In this document: one piece after another, positions 25,791 to 33,369 of the stretch
Layout: each line of letters opens with the position of its first letter
How positions within the stretch are numbered: the stretch's first letter is position 1
NCBI GenBank assembly: GCA_902825845.1
Contig: CADECM010000009.1
Location: 26,301-90,300 of the forward strand
Length of the DNA stretch: 64,000 nucleotides
Source of the DNA: an uncultured beta proteobacterium
GTDB lineage: Bacteria; Pseudomonadota; Gammaproteobacteria; Burkholderiales; SG8-41
Direction: 5' to 3'
Translations under genes and position numbers: made by a program
Notes under the pieces: generated by a model
Told to the model about the DNA's origin: nothing
The model's input: only the letters and a program-made list of their open reading frames with translations
The model's database searches: none

Positions 25791-26803
25791 ATACCATCAC
25801 AGCACGAGCCAGCGCAACGGCAGTCACCGTCGGCGTCGCCGCGAACGCGTTGCGGCGGCTGGCGAGTACGCGTTTGACCCTGCTGGTGATCGCGCTGCTG
25901 GCGTTGGGGGTGATGCTGTACGATCCTTCCGCCGGGCGTGGCGCGTGGCTGTTGGTGGCGCCGTTGACGCTGGCAGCACTCAACCTGCTCGGGGCAATAC
26001 TCAGCAACGGCGTGTTGCGGCGAAACGCGGCATTGCTGATGTTTCATTTTGCGCTGCTGGCGATCGTGGTGCTGGTGGCGGCGGGGCGGCTCACCTATCT
26101 CAAAGGCCAGCTTGAGCTGGCCGAAGGCGAGACCTTCAGCGGCCAGCTCACGAAAATGGAAAGCGGTCCCTGGCATCGCTCGCGTCTCGAACAAGCGGCG
26201 TTTCGCAACGACGGCTACCGCATCCGATACGCCAAAGGCGTGAAGCGCGCCGAAACGCGCAATGCCGTGCAGTGGCTGGATGACAGCGGGCAATCGCAAC
26301 ACGCCGTGATTGGCGACCACACCCCATTGACGCGGCTTGGCTATCACTTTTACACCAGCTTCAACAAGGGCTTCGCGCCAGTGTTTGTGTGGCAGGGGCG
26401 GGGTGCGGCGCCGCAGCGCGGCAGTATCAACCTGCCGTCGTACCCGATACACGAATACGGGCAGGCGCTGACGTGGACCCTGCCCGGCACACAAACACCG
26501 GTGTGGACCATGCTGCAGTTCGACGAAGTGCTGCTTGATCCGCTGCGGCCGTCGGAGCTGCGCGTGCCGAAGCGGCACTCACTCGTTCTGCGCCTGGCTG
26601 GCGAGCGGCACGAACTGACACCGGGCATGCAGCTTGCTTTGCCCGAGGGTGTGCTGACCTACGAGCGGCTGACACTATGGATGGGCTACACCGTGTTTTA
26701 TGACTGGACTTTGCCTTGGCTGGCCGCGGCGTGTTTTTTCGCGGTGGCGGCACTGGCGTGGTATTTCTGGCGCAAGTTCGCCGCGCAACCCTGGGACGCG
26801 TGA
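25787..26803 (+). CDS. resB: ResB-like cytochrome c biogenesis protein
   Basis: The 338-residue protein matches the ResB/Ccs1 family of System II cytochrome c maturation. It has three N-terminal membrane helices (LTLLVIALLALGVMLY, LLVAPLTLAALNLLGAIL, ALLMFHFALLAIVVLVAAG), a large periplasmic domain (about residues 105-305) and a C-terminal helix (LPWLAAACFFAVAALAWYFW). Conserved histidine candidates lie in MFHFALL. ResB with CcsA exports haem and attaches it to apocytochromes. It is followed by ccsA without a gap, so the pair is complete. The location right after an 11-haem gene suggests dedicated maturation. Confidence 0.88.
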   Translation: MNTITARASATAVTVGVAANALRRLASTRLTLLVIALLALGVMLYDPSAGRGAWLLVAPLTLAALNLLGAILSNGVLRRNAALLMFHFALLAIVVLVAAGRLTYLKGQLELAEGETFSGQLTKMESGPWHRSRLEQAAFRNDGYRIRYAKGVKRAETRNAVQWLDDSGQSQHAVIGDHTPLTRLGYHFYTSFNKGFAPVFVWQGRGAAPQRGSINLPSYPIHEYGQALTWTLPGTQTPVWTMLQFDEVLLDPLRPSELRVPKRHSLVLRLAGERHELTPGMQLALPEGVLTYERLTLWMGYTVFYDWTLPWLAAACFFAVAALAWYFWRKFAAQPWDA

Positions 26804-27631
26804 ATGATGTCCACGGCGATGGCCACCGAACTGCAACTGCTGTGGGCCGCAGTGGCGATCTATACCCTCGCTGGATCGACCGCGATTGGCGCCACGGTCA
26901 TGGCCCGCCGCGTCGAGCGCTGGGTGCTCGCGCTGGTGGTGGCCGGGCTGGTGGTGCACGCGGCATCGCTCGCGCTGCGCTGGGAACGGGTGGGCCACGG
27001 ACCCTTCATTACGCTGTTTGAAATTCTATCCAGTAATGTGTGGAGCCTGTCCCTGGTATTCAGCATCGCCTACTGGCGCGTGCCCGCGATACGTCCGTCG
27101 GCCGCGGTGGTAATGCCGGTGCTGTTCGTCCTGATGGGCTGGATGCTGGTGAGCAGCCCCGGCGAAGGCCATTTCCCGCCAACGTATCGAACGGTGTGGC
27201 TGTATATCCATGTGCTGTTCGGCAAGATTTTTCTGGGATCGGTTCTGGTGGCCGTGGGGCTTGCGGGCATCATCCTGTTACGCCGCGCGGGTTTCGCCAT
27301 GCGCCACACGGCGCGTATGCCGGACAGCGTAAAGCTGGAAAACCTCGCGTTCCGCTTCATGATTCTGGGCTTTGTGTTCGAGACCCTGATGCTGATCGCC
27401 GGCGCCATTTGGGCGCAGGATGCCTGGGGACGCTATTGGGCATGGGATCCGCTGGAGACCTGGGCGTTCCTGACCTGGATCATGTTGGCGTTTTTCGTGC
27501 ACGCGCGCGTGACGTTGCGGCTGCGGCCGCATCACGGTGCGCTGTTCATCATCGCCGTATTCGTGCTGGCGTTTCTGACCTTTTTTGGCGTGCCGTTTGT
27601 GTCAACGGCGCCTCACAAGGGGGCGGTGTGA
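26804..27631 (+). CDS. ccsA: CcsA/ResC-like haem export and ligation protein
   Basis: The 275-residue membrane protein starts right after the resB stop. It has about eight predicted helices and the tryptophan-rich WWD motif (WAQDAWGRYWAWDPLETW) that binds haem in the CcsA/CcmC/CcmF superfamily. Histidine candidates for haem ligands lie in LYIHVLFG and FFVHARVT. With ResB it forms the System II cytochrome c synthase. A TPR gene follows after two bases. Confidence 0.92.
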   Translation: MMSTAMATELQLLWAAVAIYTLAGSTAIGATVMARRVERWVLALVVAGLVVHAASLALRWERVGHGPFITLFEILSSNVWSLSLVFSIAYWRVPAIRPSAAVVMPVLFVLMGWMLVSSPGEGHFPPTYRTVWLYIHVLFGKIFLGSVLVAVGLAGIILLRRAGFAMRHTARMPDSVKLENLAFRFMILGFVFETLMLIAGAIWAQDAWGRYWAWDPLETWAFLTWIMLAFFVHARVTLRLRPHHGALFIIAVFVLAFLTFFGVPFVSTAPHKGAV

Positions 27632-27633
27632 GT

Positions 27634-28179
27634 ATGCCGGCGCGGGCGCGCGGCTGGCGTGCTCCGGCGCTGCTGCTGTTGGCGCTGGCGGTGATTGGCG
27701 CGGGCGGTCTGCTGGTGGCTGCGCTCGGCGACCACTTTGCCGTGGGCGGCGGTAGCGCACCGCATCCGCCGAAGACAGGGCCGCTGCCGGCGGAAGTGCA
27801 TCAACGTTTCCAGCAGGGGGTGATGATGCTGCATGCGAAGCAGCATGAACATGCGCTCGCCGCATTTCATCGCGTGCTGGCATTGGCGCCCGACCTGCCC
27901 GAGGCGCATGTCAACATGGGTTACGCGCTGTTGGGTCTCAAACGGTACGACGCCGCGCGCCAATTCTTTGAAGGCGCGATTGCGCTGCGCACCCGTCAAC
28001 ACAATGCCTACTACGGTCTGGCCGTCGCACTTGAAGGCCTGCACGACCTGCCGGGCGCCATCGGTGCCATGCGCAGTTACGCGCATCTCGCCAAGGCCGA
28101 TGATCCTTACAAACGCAAGGCCGAGGCGGCGATTTGGGAATGGCAGGCGGCAACCCGACCGGCATCGTCGGTGAAATAA
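27634..28179 (+). CDS. membrane-anchored TPR protein
   Basis: The 181-residue product starts at ATG 27634 (a GTG two codons earlier is possible). One N-terminal helix (APALLLLALAVIGAGGLLVAAL) anchors a periplasmic domain of about three TPR units (QRFQQGVMMLHAKQHEHALAAFHRVLALAPDLPEAHVNMGYALLG and following). Its position between ccsA and ccmC suggests it holds apocytochromes for haem attachment, as CcmI and NrfG do. This is inferred from context and fold. Confidence 0.75.
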   Translation: MPARARGWRAPALLLLALAVIGAGGLLVAALGDHFAVGGGSAPHPPKTGPLPAEVHQRFQQGVMMLHAKQHEHALAAFHRVLALAPDLPEAHVNMGYALLGLKRYDAARQFFEGAIALRTRQHNAYYGLAVALEGLHDLPGAIGAMRSYAHLAKADDPYKRKAEAAIWEWQAATRPASSVK

Positions 28180-28206
28180 AAGTCGTTTAAAAACATATAT
28201 TTATGA
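28177..28206 (+). repeat. AT-rich intergenic element, copy 4
   Basis: TAAAAGTCGTTTAAAAACAT followed by ATATTTATGA. It fills the complete gap between the TPR gene stop and the ccmC start and includes both. The core GTTTAAAAAC is the reverse complement of the GTTTTTAAAC core in most copies. Confidence 0.6.
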
Positions 28207-29060
28207 CGATTTCAAATGGCGCACGATTTGCTTGTGCAGGCGTTGACTTCCATGCAATCTCGGTAACGGGAATGGCGGCAACACCCAGGTTCCTTCGCGG
28301 CGCGGCGGCGATGCCGCTGCTGCGCATCCGCTGGTTCAAATACGCAGCGCCACGGACGTTTTTCCCGCTGGCGGGGAAACTCGCGCCATGGTTCGCCGCG
28401 GTTGCCGCGGTGTCCTGCGTGATCGGACTCTATCTCAGCCTCTTCGTCGCCCCTGCCGATGCCCGGCAGGGGGACGCGTACCGCATTATCTTCGTTCATG
28501 AGCCGCTGGCGTGGATGGCCTTGTTCATCTACGCGGTGATGGCATTCTGGGGCGCCATGGTGCTGGTGTTCGACACGAGGCTCTCCGGCATGATGGCCAC
28601 CGCACTCGCGCCGACCGGTGCCTTGTTCGCTTTTCTTGCGTTGTGGACCGGCGCATTGTGGGGCAAGCCCATTTGGGGCACCTGGTGGGCGTGGGAGGCG
28701 CGGCTCACCGCCGAGATGCTGCTGCTGTTGCTCTACGTTGCGTTTGCCGCGCTGCATGCGGCCATCGACAACCCGCGGCTTGCCGACCGCGCCGCGGCGG
28801 TGCTGGCCCTGCCGGGCATGATGAGTGTACCGATTGCCTACTACGCGGTGCAATGGGGGAACAGTCAGGCGCACACGGCACCGCTCGGTTTGGATAGCGT
28901 GTCGTCGCTGCCGGCTGCCACGCTGGTCTCGACGGTACTGATGGCGTTCGCGTGCTGGATGTACAGCATCGCTGCCTCGTTTTGGCGGGTACGCAGTCTC
29001 ATTCTGGAACGCGAGCGCACCAGCGACTGGGTGATGCGTTACGTGAGGACGCTGCGATGA
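28203..29060 (+). CDS. ccmC: CcmC haem exporter subunit (System I)
   Basis: CcmC presents haem to CcmE in System I cytochrome c maturation. The six-helix core aligns with E. coli CcmC: QGDAYRIIFVHEPLAW holds the first conserved histidine, followed by the tryptophan motif WGTWWAWEARLTAEM and PIAYYAVQWGNSQAH. In the tryptophan motif the usual aspartate is glutamate. The ATG at 28203 gives 285 residues, about 40 more than usual. ATGs at 28272 and 28311 would restore family length, so the start is uncertain. The stop overlaps ccmD by ATGA. Confidence 0.88.
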   Translation: MTISNGARFACAGVDFHAISVTGMAATPRFLRGAAAMPLLRIRWFKYAAPRTFFPLAGKLAPWFAAVAAVSCVIGLYLSLFVAPADARQGDAYRIIFVHEPLAWMALFIYAVMAFWGAMVLVFDTRLSGMMATALAPTGALFAFLALWTGALWGKPIWGTWWAWEARLTAEMLLLLLYVAFAALHAAIDNPRLADRAAAVLALPGMMSVPIAYYAVQWGNSQAHTAPLGLDSVSSLPAATLVSTVLMAFACWMYSIAASFWRVRSLILERERTSDWVMRYVRTLR

Positions 29061-29236
29061 ACTGGGCGAACTGGCAGGCGTTTTTCGACATGGGCGGTTA
29101 TGCGCTCTACGTATGGGGCGCCTATGTCGTCACCGCGGTCCTGATCGTGCTGGAGCTGGTATTGCTCGCACTGCGGCGGCGCGCGATTCTGCGCCATCTG
29201 GGCGCGCACGAGGCGCAACCGGGCGCGGCGCCATGA
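29057..29236 (+). CDS. ccmD: CcmD small membrane subunit
   Basis: The 59-residue protein has one membrane helix (YALYVWGAYVVTAVLIVLELVLL) followed by basic residues (LRRRAILRHLG), which is the standard CcmD layout. CcmD stabilises the CcmC/CcmE haem handover. It overlaps ccmC and ccmF by ATGA on both sides. In most genomes ccmE lies between ccmD and ccmF; it is absent here. Confidence 0.9.
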   Translation: MNWANWQAFFDMGGYALYVWGAYVVTAVLIVLELVLLALRRRAILRHLGAHEAQPGAAP

Positions 29237-31209
29237 TCCCCGAGCTCGGACATTTTGCGCTGATCCTCGCGTTGTTTCTGGCGCTGCTGCAGGGCACGCT
29301 GCCGTTGGTGGGGGCGGCGCGCGGCAACGCGGCATGGATGAATGTGGCGCGGCCCGCGGCGCAGGGGCAGTTTGTGTTTGTCCTGATCGCGTTCGCTTGT
29401 CTGGTGCAGGCCTTTGTCGCCAACGATTTTTCGCTGGCGTATGTGGTGTCGAATTCGAATTCGGCGTTGCCCGTGCACTATCGCGTCGCCGGCGCCTGGG
29501 GCGGGCACGAGGGCTCGCTGTTGTTGTGGATGCTGATGCTGTCGTCATGGACGATTGCGGTGAGCTTGCTGAGCGGCCGCCTGCCCGATGATGTCGTGTC
29601 GCGAGTGCTGGGTGTGCTGGGGCTGGTGGCAGTGGGCTTTTTGAGCTTCATGCTGTTTGCGTCCAATCCCTTCAAACGCCTGCTGCCCGCAGCGCTGGAC
29701 GGGCGCGATCTGAATCCGCTGTTGCAGGATCCCGGCATGGTGTTGCATCCGCCGATGCTCTACATGGGCTACGTCGGATTTTCAGTGGCATTTGCGTTCG
29801 CCATCGCCGCGCTGTTGTCGGGGCGGCTCGACGCCACCTGGGCGCGCTGGTCGCGCCCCTGGACCACCATGGCGTGGCTGTTCCTGACGCTGGGTATCGC
29901 ACTCGGCAGCTGGTGGGCGTACTACGAACTGGGCTGGGGCGGCTGGTGGTTCTGGGATCCGGTGGAAAACGCGTCCTTCATGCCGTGGCTGGTGGGCACG
30001 GCATTGATCCATTCGCTGGCGGTTACCGAGAAGCGCGGCGCGTTCAAGCGCTGGACCGTGCTGCTGGCGATCTGCGCGTTTGCGCTGTCATTGCTCGGCA
30101 CGTTTCTGGTGCGCTCGGGCGTGCTGACCTCGGTGCACGCGTTCGCCACCGATCCCAGGCGCGGCATTTTTATTCTGGTGTTCCTGGTGGTGGTGGTCGG
30201 CGGATCGCTTGCGCTTTTCGCATGGCGCGCGCCGCGCGTGGGTGTCGGCGGGCGCTTCGAATGGCTGTCCCGCGAATCGATGTTGCTTGCCAACAATCTG
30301 TTGTTGCTGGTGGCAGCTGCTTCGGTGATGCTGGGCACGTTGTATCCACTGTTCCTCGACGCACTGGGCCTGGGCAAAATTTCCGTCGGGCCGCCGTACT
30401 TCGAGTCCGTATTTGTGCCGCTGATGGCACCGGCGTTGTTCTTGATGGGCATTGGGCCGTTGGCGCGCTGGAAACAGGCCAGCCTGTCCGAGCTGGCGCG
30501 ATTGCTGCGCTGGGCCTTTATGGTGAGCCTGATCGCTGCGTTGTTGCTGCCGTTGACCATGGGTCGGTGGACGCTGCCGGCAAGTTTCGGCCTGCTGCTG
30601 GCGTTGTGGATCGCCGCGAGCAGCGCGGTCAATCTGGCCCGGCGCCTCCAGGGTGTGCCGGGAGCAGGTATCGCGCGCAAATTGCGCCTTCTGCCGCATA
30701 GCTACTACGGCATGTTGCTGGCGCACCTGGGCATCGCCGTGTTTGTGGTCGGCGTGACAATGGTGAAGACCTATGAAGCCGAAAAAGACGTGCGCATGGC
30801 GATCGGCGAAACTGTCGAGCTGGGCGGTTACGCGTTCCGGCTGGATGCCATAAACGATGTAACGGGGCCGAACTATATCGCCGCGCGCGGCACCGTGACG
30901 GTGCTGAAGAAAGGCACGCCCCTGCGCGTGATGCATCCGGAGAAACGCGTCTACAAGGTGCAGCGCAATCCGATGACCGAGGCCGCGATCGATAGCGGCC
31001 TGACCCGCGACTTGTATGTGTCGATGGGCGAGCCGGTGAGCCCGACCGCGTGGGTGATGCGGGTGCAGATCAAGCCGTTTGTCGACTGGATTTGGGGTGG
31101 CTGCGTGTTGATGGCACTGGGCGGTTTGCTGGCGGTGCTGGATCGGCGCTATCGGGTGCGGGCGGTGTCCGCTGCAGCGCCGGCGATCGTGCAGACCGCC
31201 GCGGTGTGA
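29233..31209 (+). CDS. ccmF: CcmF haem lyase subunit
   Basis: The start is ATG 29233, overlapping ccmD, giving 658 residues, normal for CcmF. It is a large inner-membrane protein of about 15 helices. The tryptophan-rich motif GWGGWWFWDPVENASFMPWL is intact and conserved histidines are present (VLHPPMLYMGY, TALIHSLAVTEKRG). CcmF ligates haem delivered by holo-CcmE to apocytochromes. It usually works with CcmH, which is not encoded here. ccmI follows immediately. Confidence 0.95.
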   Translation: MIPELGHFALILALFLALLQGTLPLVGAARGNAAWMNVARPAAQGQFVFVLIAFACLVQAFVANDFSLAYVVSNSNSALPVHYRVAGAWGGHEGSLLLWMLMLSSWTIAVSLLSGRLPDDVVSRVLGVLGLVAVGFLSFMLFASNPFKRLLPAALDGRDLNPLLQDPGMVLHPPMLYMGYVGFSVAFAFAIAALLSGRLDATWARWSRPWTTMAWLFLTLGIALGSWWAYYELGWGGWWFWDPVENASFMPWLVGTALIHSLAVTEKRGAFKRWTVLLAICAFALSLLGTFLVRSGVLTSVHAFATDPRRGIFILVFLVVVVGGSLALFAWRAPRVGVGGRFEWLSRESMLLANNLLLLVAAASVMLGTLYPLFLDALGLGKISVGPPYFESVFVPLMAPALFLMGIGPLARWKQASLSELARLLRWAFMVSLIAALLLPLTMGRWTLPASFGLLLALWIAASSAVNLARRLQGVPGAGIARKLRLLPHSYYGMLLAHLGIAVFVVGVTMVKTYEAEKDVRMAIGETVELGGYAFRLDAINDVTGPNYIAARGTVTVLKKGTPLRVMHPEKRVYKVQRNPMTEAAIDSGLTRDLYVSMGEPVSPTAWVMRVQIKPFVDWIWGGCVLMALGGLLAVLDRRYRVRAVSAAAPAIVQTAAV

Positions 31210-32457
31210 ATGCAGATCATGACCATTTTCTGGATCGTCGCCGGCTTGCTGATGGGAGGGGCACTGCTGTTTGTGTTGCCGCCGTTGCTGCATCGTGGCA
31301 CGCAGGAACAGCGTGGCGCGGCGCCGCTTACACTGGCGATCTATCGCGATCAGCACGCCGAACTGGAGGCCGACCGCGCCGCGGGCTTGCTGCGCGAAGC
31401 GCACTATGCTGCGGCGCGCGGTGAACTGGAACGCCGCCTGCTGGACGACATCGACCACGCTGTCGCGCCGGCCGCGGCGCCGGCGGCGCGGCGCTGGCCG
31501 GCCGCGCTGGTGGCGGTGTCTGCGCCGCTGTTCACCGTGGGCATCTATCTTTCCATTGGCGAGCCCACGGCACTGACGCCGGGAACCGCTGCGCCAGCGG
31601 TGGCGGGTAACACGCACCAGGTGACGCCGCAGCAAATCCGGGGGATGGTGGAGCGGCTGGCGTTACGGCTTGCGCAACATCCGCAGGATGGCGAGGGCTG
31701 GGCGATGCTTGCCCGTTCGTATGGTGTGCTGGGCCGCTACCAGGATGCCAGCATGGCGTACGGCAAGGCTGCAGAGCGCATTCCCAATAATGCATCGTTG
31801 CTCGCGGACTATGCCGACGCCCTCGCCATGGCGCGCGGGCGCAAGCTTCAGGGCGATCCCGAAGCGTTGATTCAACGTGCGCTGGTGGCCGATCCGAACC
31901 ACCTGAAGTCGCTGGCGCTGGCCGGTTCGGTGGCATTTGAAAAGCGCGACTATGCGGGCGCGCTCGCTTACTGGGAGCGTATTCTGGCGCTGGTGCCGGC
32001 CGACGCGGATATCAGGCGCTCTATCGGCAACAGCATCGGCGAGGCGCGGCGCCTTGCCGGCACCGCGGACGCAACTGCCGCGGTCGCCGCCACCCCATCA
32101 ACGCCAGGCGGCACCCAGGGTGTCAGCGGCATTGTGCGGCTTGCGCCCGATCTCGCGGCCAGGGTGGCACCCGACGACACCGTGTTCATTTTCGCCCGCG
32201 CCGCCGCCGGGCCGCGTATGCCACTCGCGGTGCTGCGCAGGAAAGCGAGCGAGTTGCCGATCCGCTTTACGCTGGACGACACTATGGCAATGACGCCGCA
32301 GGCACGCCTGTCGGGGATACCTCAGGTGATCGTCGGCGCGCGCGTGTCGAAGTCCGCCAGCGCGTCGCCGCAGGCTGGCGATCTTCAAGGGCAGACGGCG
32401 CCGATCAAGAACACCGGCCGTGAAGTCAGTGTACTCATCGACCAGGTTGTATTGTGA
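31210..32457 (+). CDS. ccmI: CcmI-type TPR protein of cytochrome c maturation
   Basis: The 415-residue protein has two N-terminal membrane helices (FWIVAGLLMGGALLFVLPPLL and LVAVSAPLFTVGIYLSIG) with a leucine-zipper-like loop between them (YRDQHAELEADRAAGLL). A TPR region follows (about residues 150-280). The C-terminal domain resembles the periplasmic CcmI domain (LAARVAPDDTVFIFARAA, GDLQGQTAPIK). CcmI chaperones apocytochromes to CcmF/CcmH. It starts right after the ccmF stop. Confidence 0.92.
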   Translation: MQIMTIFWIVAGLLMGGALLFVLPPLLHRGTQEQRGAAPLTLAIYRDQHAELEADRAAGLLREAHYAAARGELERRLLDDIDHAVAPAAAPAARRWPAALVAVSAPLFTVGIYLSIGEPTALTPGTAAPAVAGNTHQVTPQQIRGMVERLALRLAQHPQDGEGWAMLARSYGVLGRYQDASMAYGKAAERIPNNASLLADYADALAMARGRKLQGDPEALIQRALVADPNHLKSLALAGSVAFEKRDYAGALAYWERILALVPADADIRRSIGNSIGEARRLAGTADATAAVAATPSTPGGTQGVSGIVRLAPDLAARVAPDDTVFIFARAAAGPRMPLAVLRRKASELPIRFTLDDTMAMTPQARLSGIPQVIVGARVSKSASASPQAGDLQGQTAPIKNTGREVSVLIDQVVL

Positions 32458-32628
32458 CCGCGTTGCCGAAATATTTCTCGTTTGTTGGAGAATTTTCTGT
32501 GGCGATTCTCAGTCTTGAGAAAGCGCTGTTTTCAACGGATTGAAGCATTGCCGCGGCGAACACGTCTGCGCATTGTGTATGGGGAGGGATGGAATGTTTT
32601 GCGCGAAAATGCCGAAAGGCGTGGCGCG

Positions 32629-33300
32629 ATGAGTATCACGCGTCCACGCCGGACAAACACACCGCAGATGCGCAAGCCCCGCCGGTGTGCAGGCGTGGTC
32701 ATGGCTCTGGCCGTCGCGCTGCTGGCCGTTGTGATGGCGTGCGGCGAACGCACGGAGACGTCGCAATCGCGGGGATTCCCGTTTCCCGCCGTTCCGCTGA
32801 TGAGCCTGACGGGGAAAGATGTGCTGACCGCTCAAGCGCCGCGCGGCAAAGCTCGAGTGGTCAATTTGTGGGCGACATGGTGCGAGCCTTGTCGCAGGGA
32901 AATGCCCAGTTTGCAACGGCTGCATCAACTGGCCGATCCCGCCACGCTGGCAGTGATCGGCATTTCTGTCGACAGCGATCTCAATCTGGCGCGTGAGTTT
33001 CTGCTGCAGTACGGCCTGACCTTTCCCAATTATGGCGACAGCGAGCAAAAACTGGCGCGCGACGGCCTCAGGGTGCAAGCGTTTCCCGCCACGTTTTTAG
33101 TCGCAGCGGACGGAACCGTAAGAGCGCGAATCACAGGCGCGCGCGACTGGGCGAGTCCGGAGTTGCTGCGGATGCTGGCGCAAACACTGGATACACCTGT
33201 GATTGAAAAATATTCCGCCATCTCTGAAACAAAAATTCCTGATCGTAGTGGTCAGGAATGGGTGGCAAACGGAACCGGCGAAGCCCAACCAGATCGTTGA
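32629..33300 (+). CDS. TlpA/CcmG-like thioredoxin lipoprotein
   Basis: The start at ATG 32629 follows GAAAGG and gives 223 residues; the frame is open further upstream without support, and an ATG at 32668 is possible. The N-terminus looks like a lipoprotein signal (ALLAVVMAC), so the domain is periplasmic. The thioredoxin fold has redox motif WATWCEPCRREMPS and the cis-proline loop FPATFLVA. It probably reduces apocytochrome CXXCH cysteines, the CcmG/ResA role. About 40 C-terminal residues after the fold are unusual. It lies 172 bases after ccmI. Confidence 0.88.
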   Translation: MSITRPRRTNTPQMRKPRRCAGVVMALAVALLAVVMACGERTETSQSRGFPFPAVPLMSLTGKDVLTAQAPRGKARVVNLWATWCEPCRREMPSLQRLHQLADPATLAVIGISVDSDLNLAREFLLQYGLTFPNYGDSEQKLARDGLRVQAFPATFLVAADGTVRARITGARDWASPELLRMLAQTLDTPVIEKYSAISETKIPDRSGQEWVANGTGEAQPDR

Positions 33301-33310
33301 CTTAAGTCAA
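33297..33310. promoter_or_regulatory. 14-base palindrome resembling a CRP/FNR-family site
   Basis: TTGACTTAAGTCAA is a perfect palindrome matching the TTGA-N6-TCAA pattern bound by FNR/FixK-type regulators, though FNR itself prefers TTGAT-N4-ATCAA. It overlaps the tlpA stop and lies 60 bases upstream of the histidine kinase start at 33370. An FNR gene is encoded at 39896. Confidence 0.4.
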
Positions 33311-33369
33311 GTACCGGCTTCGCCACTCCACGCAACATCAGTGCCCTGTAGAACGCGCAGGGGAACGCG

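Noticed and set aside
30088..31635. 515-residue open frame antisense to ccmF and ccmI
   Set aside because: It crosses two well supported genes and is rich in H, R and Q, typical of a shadow frame.
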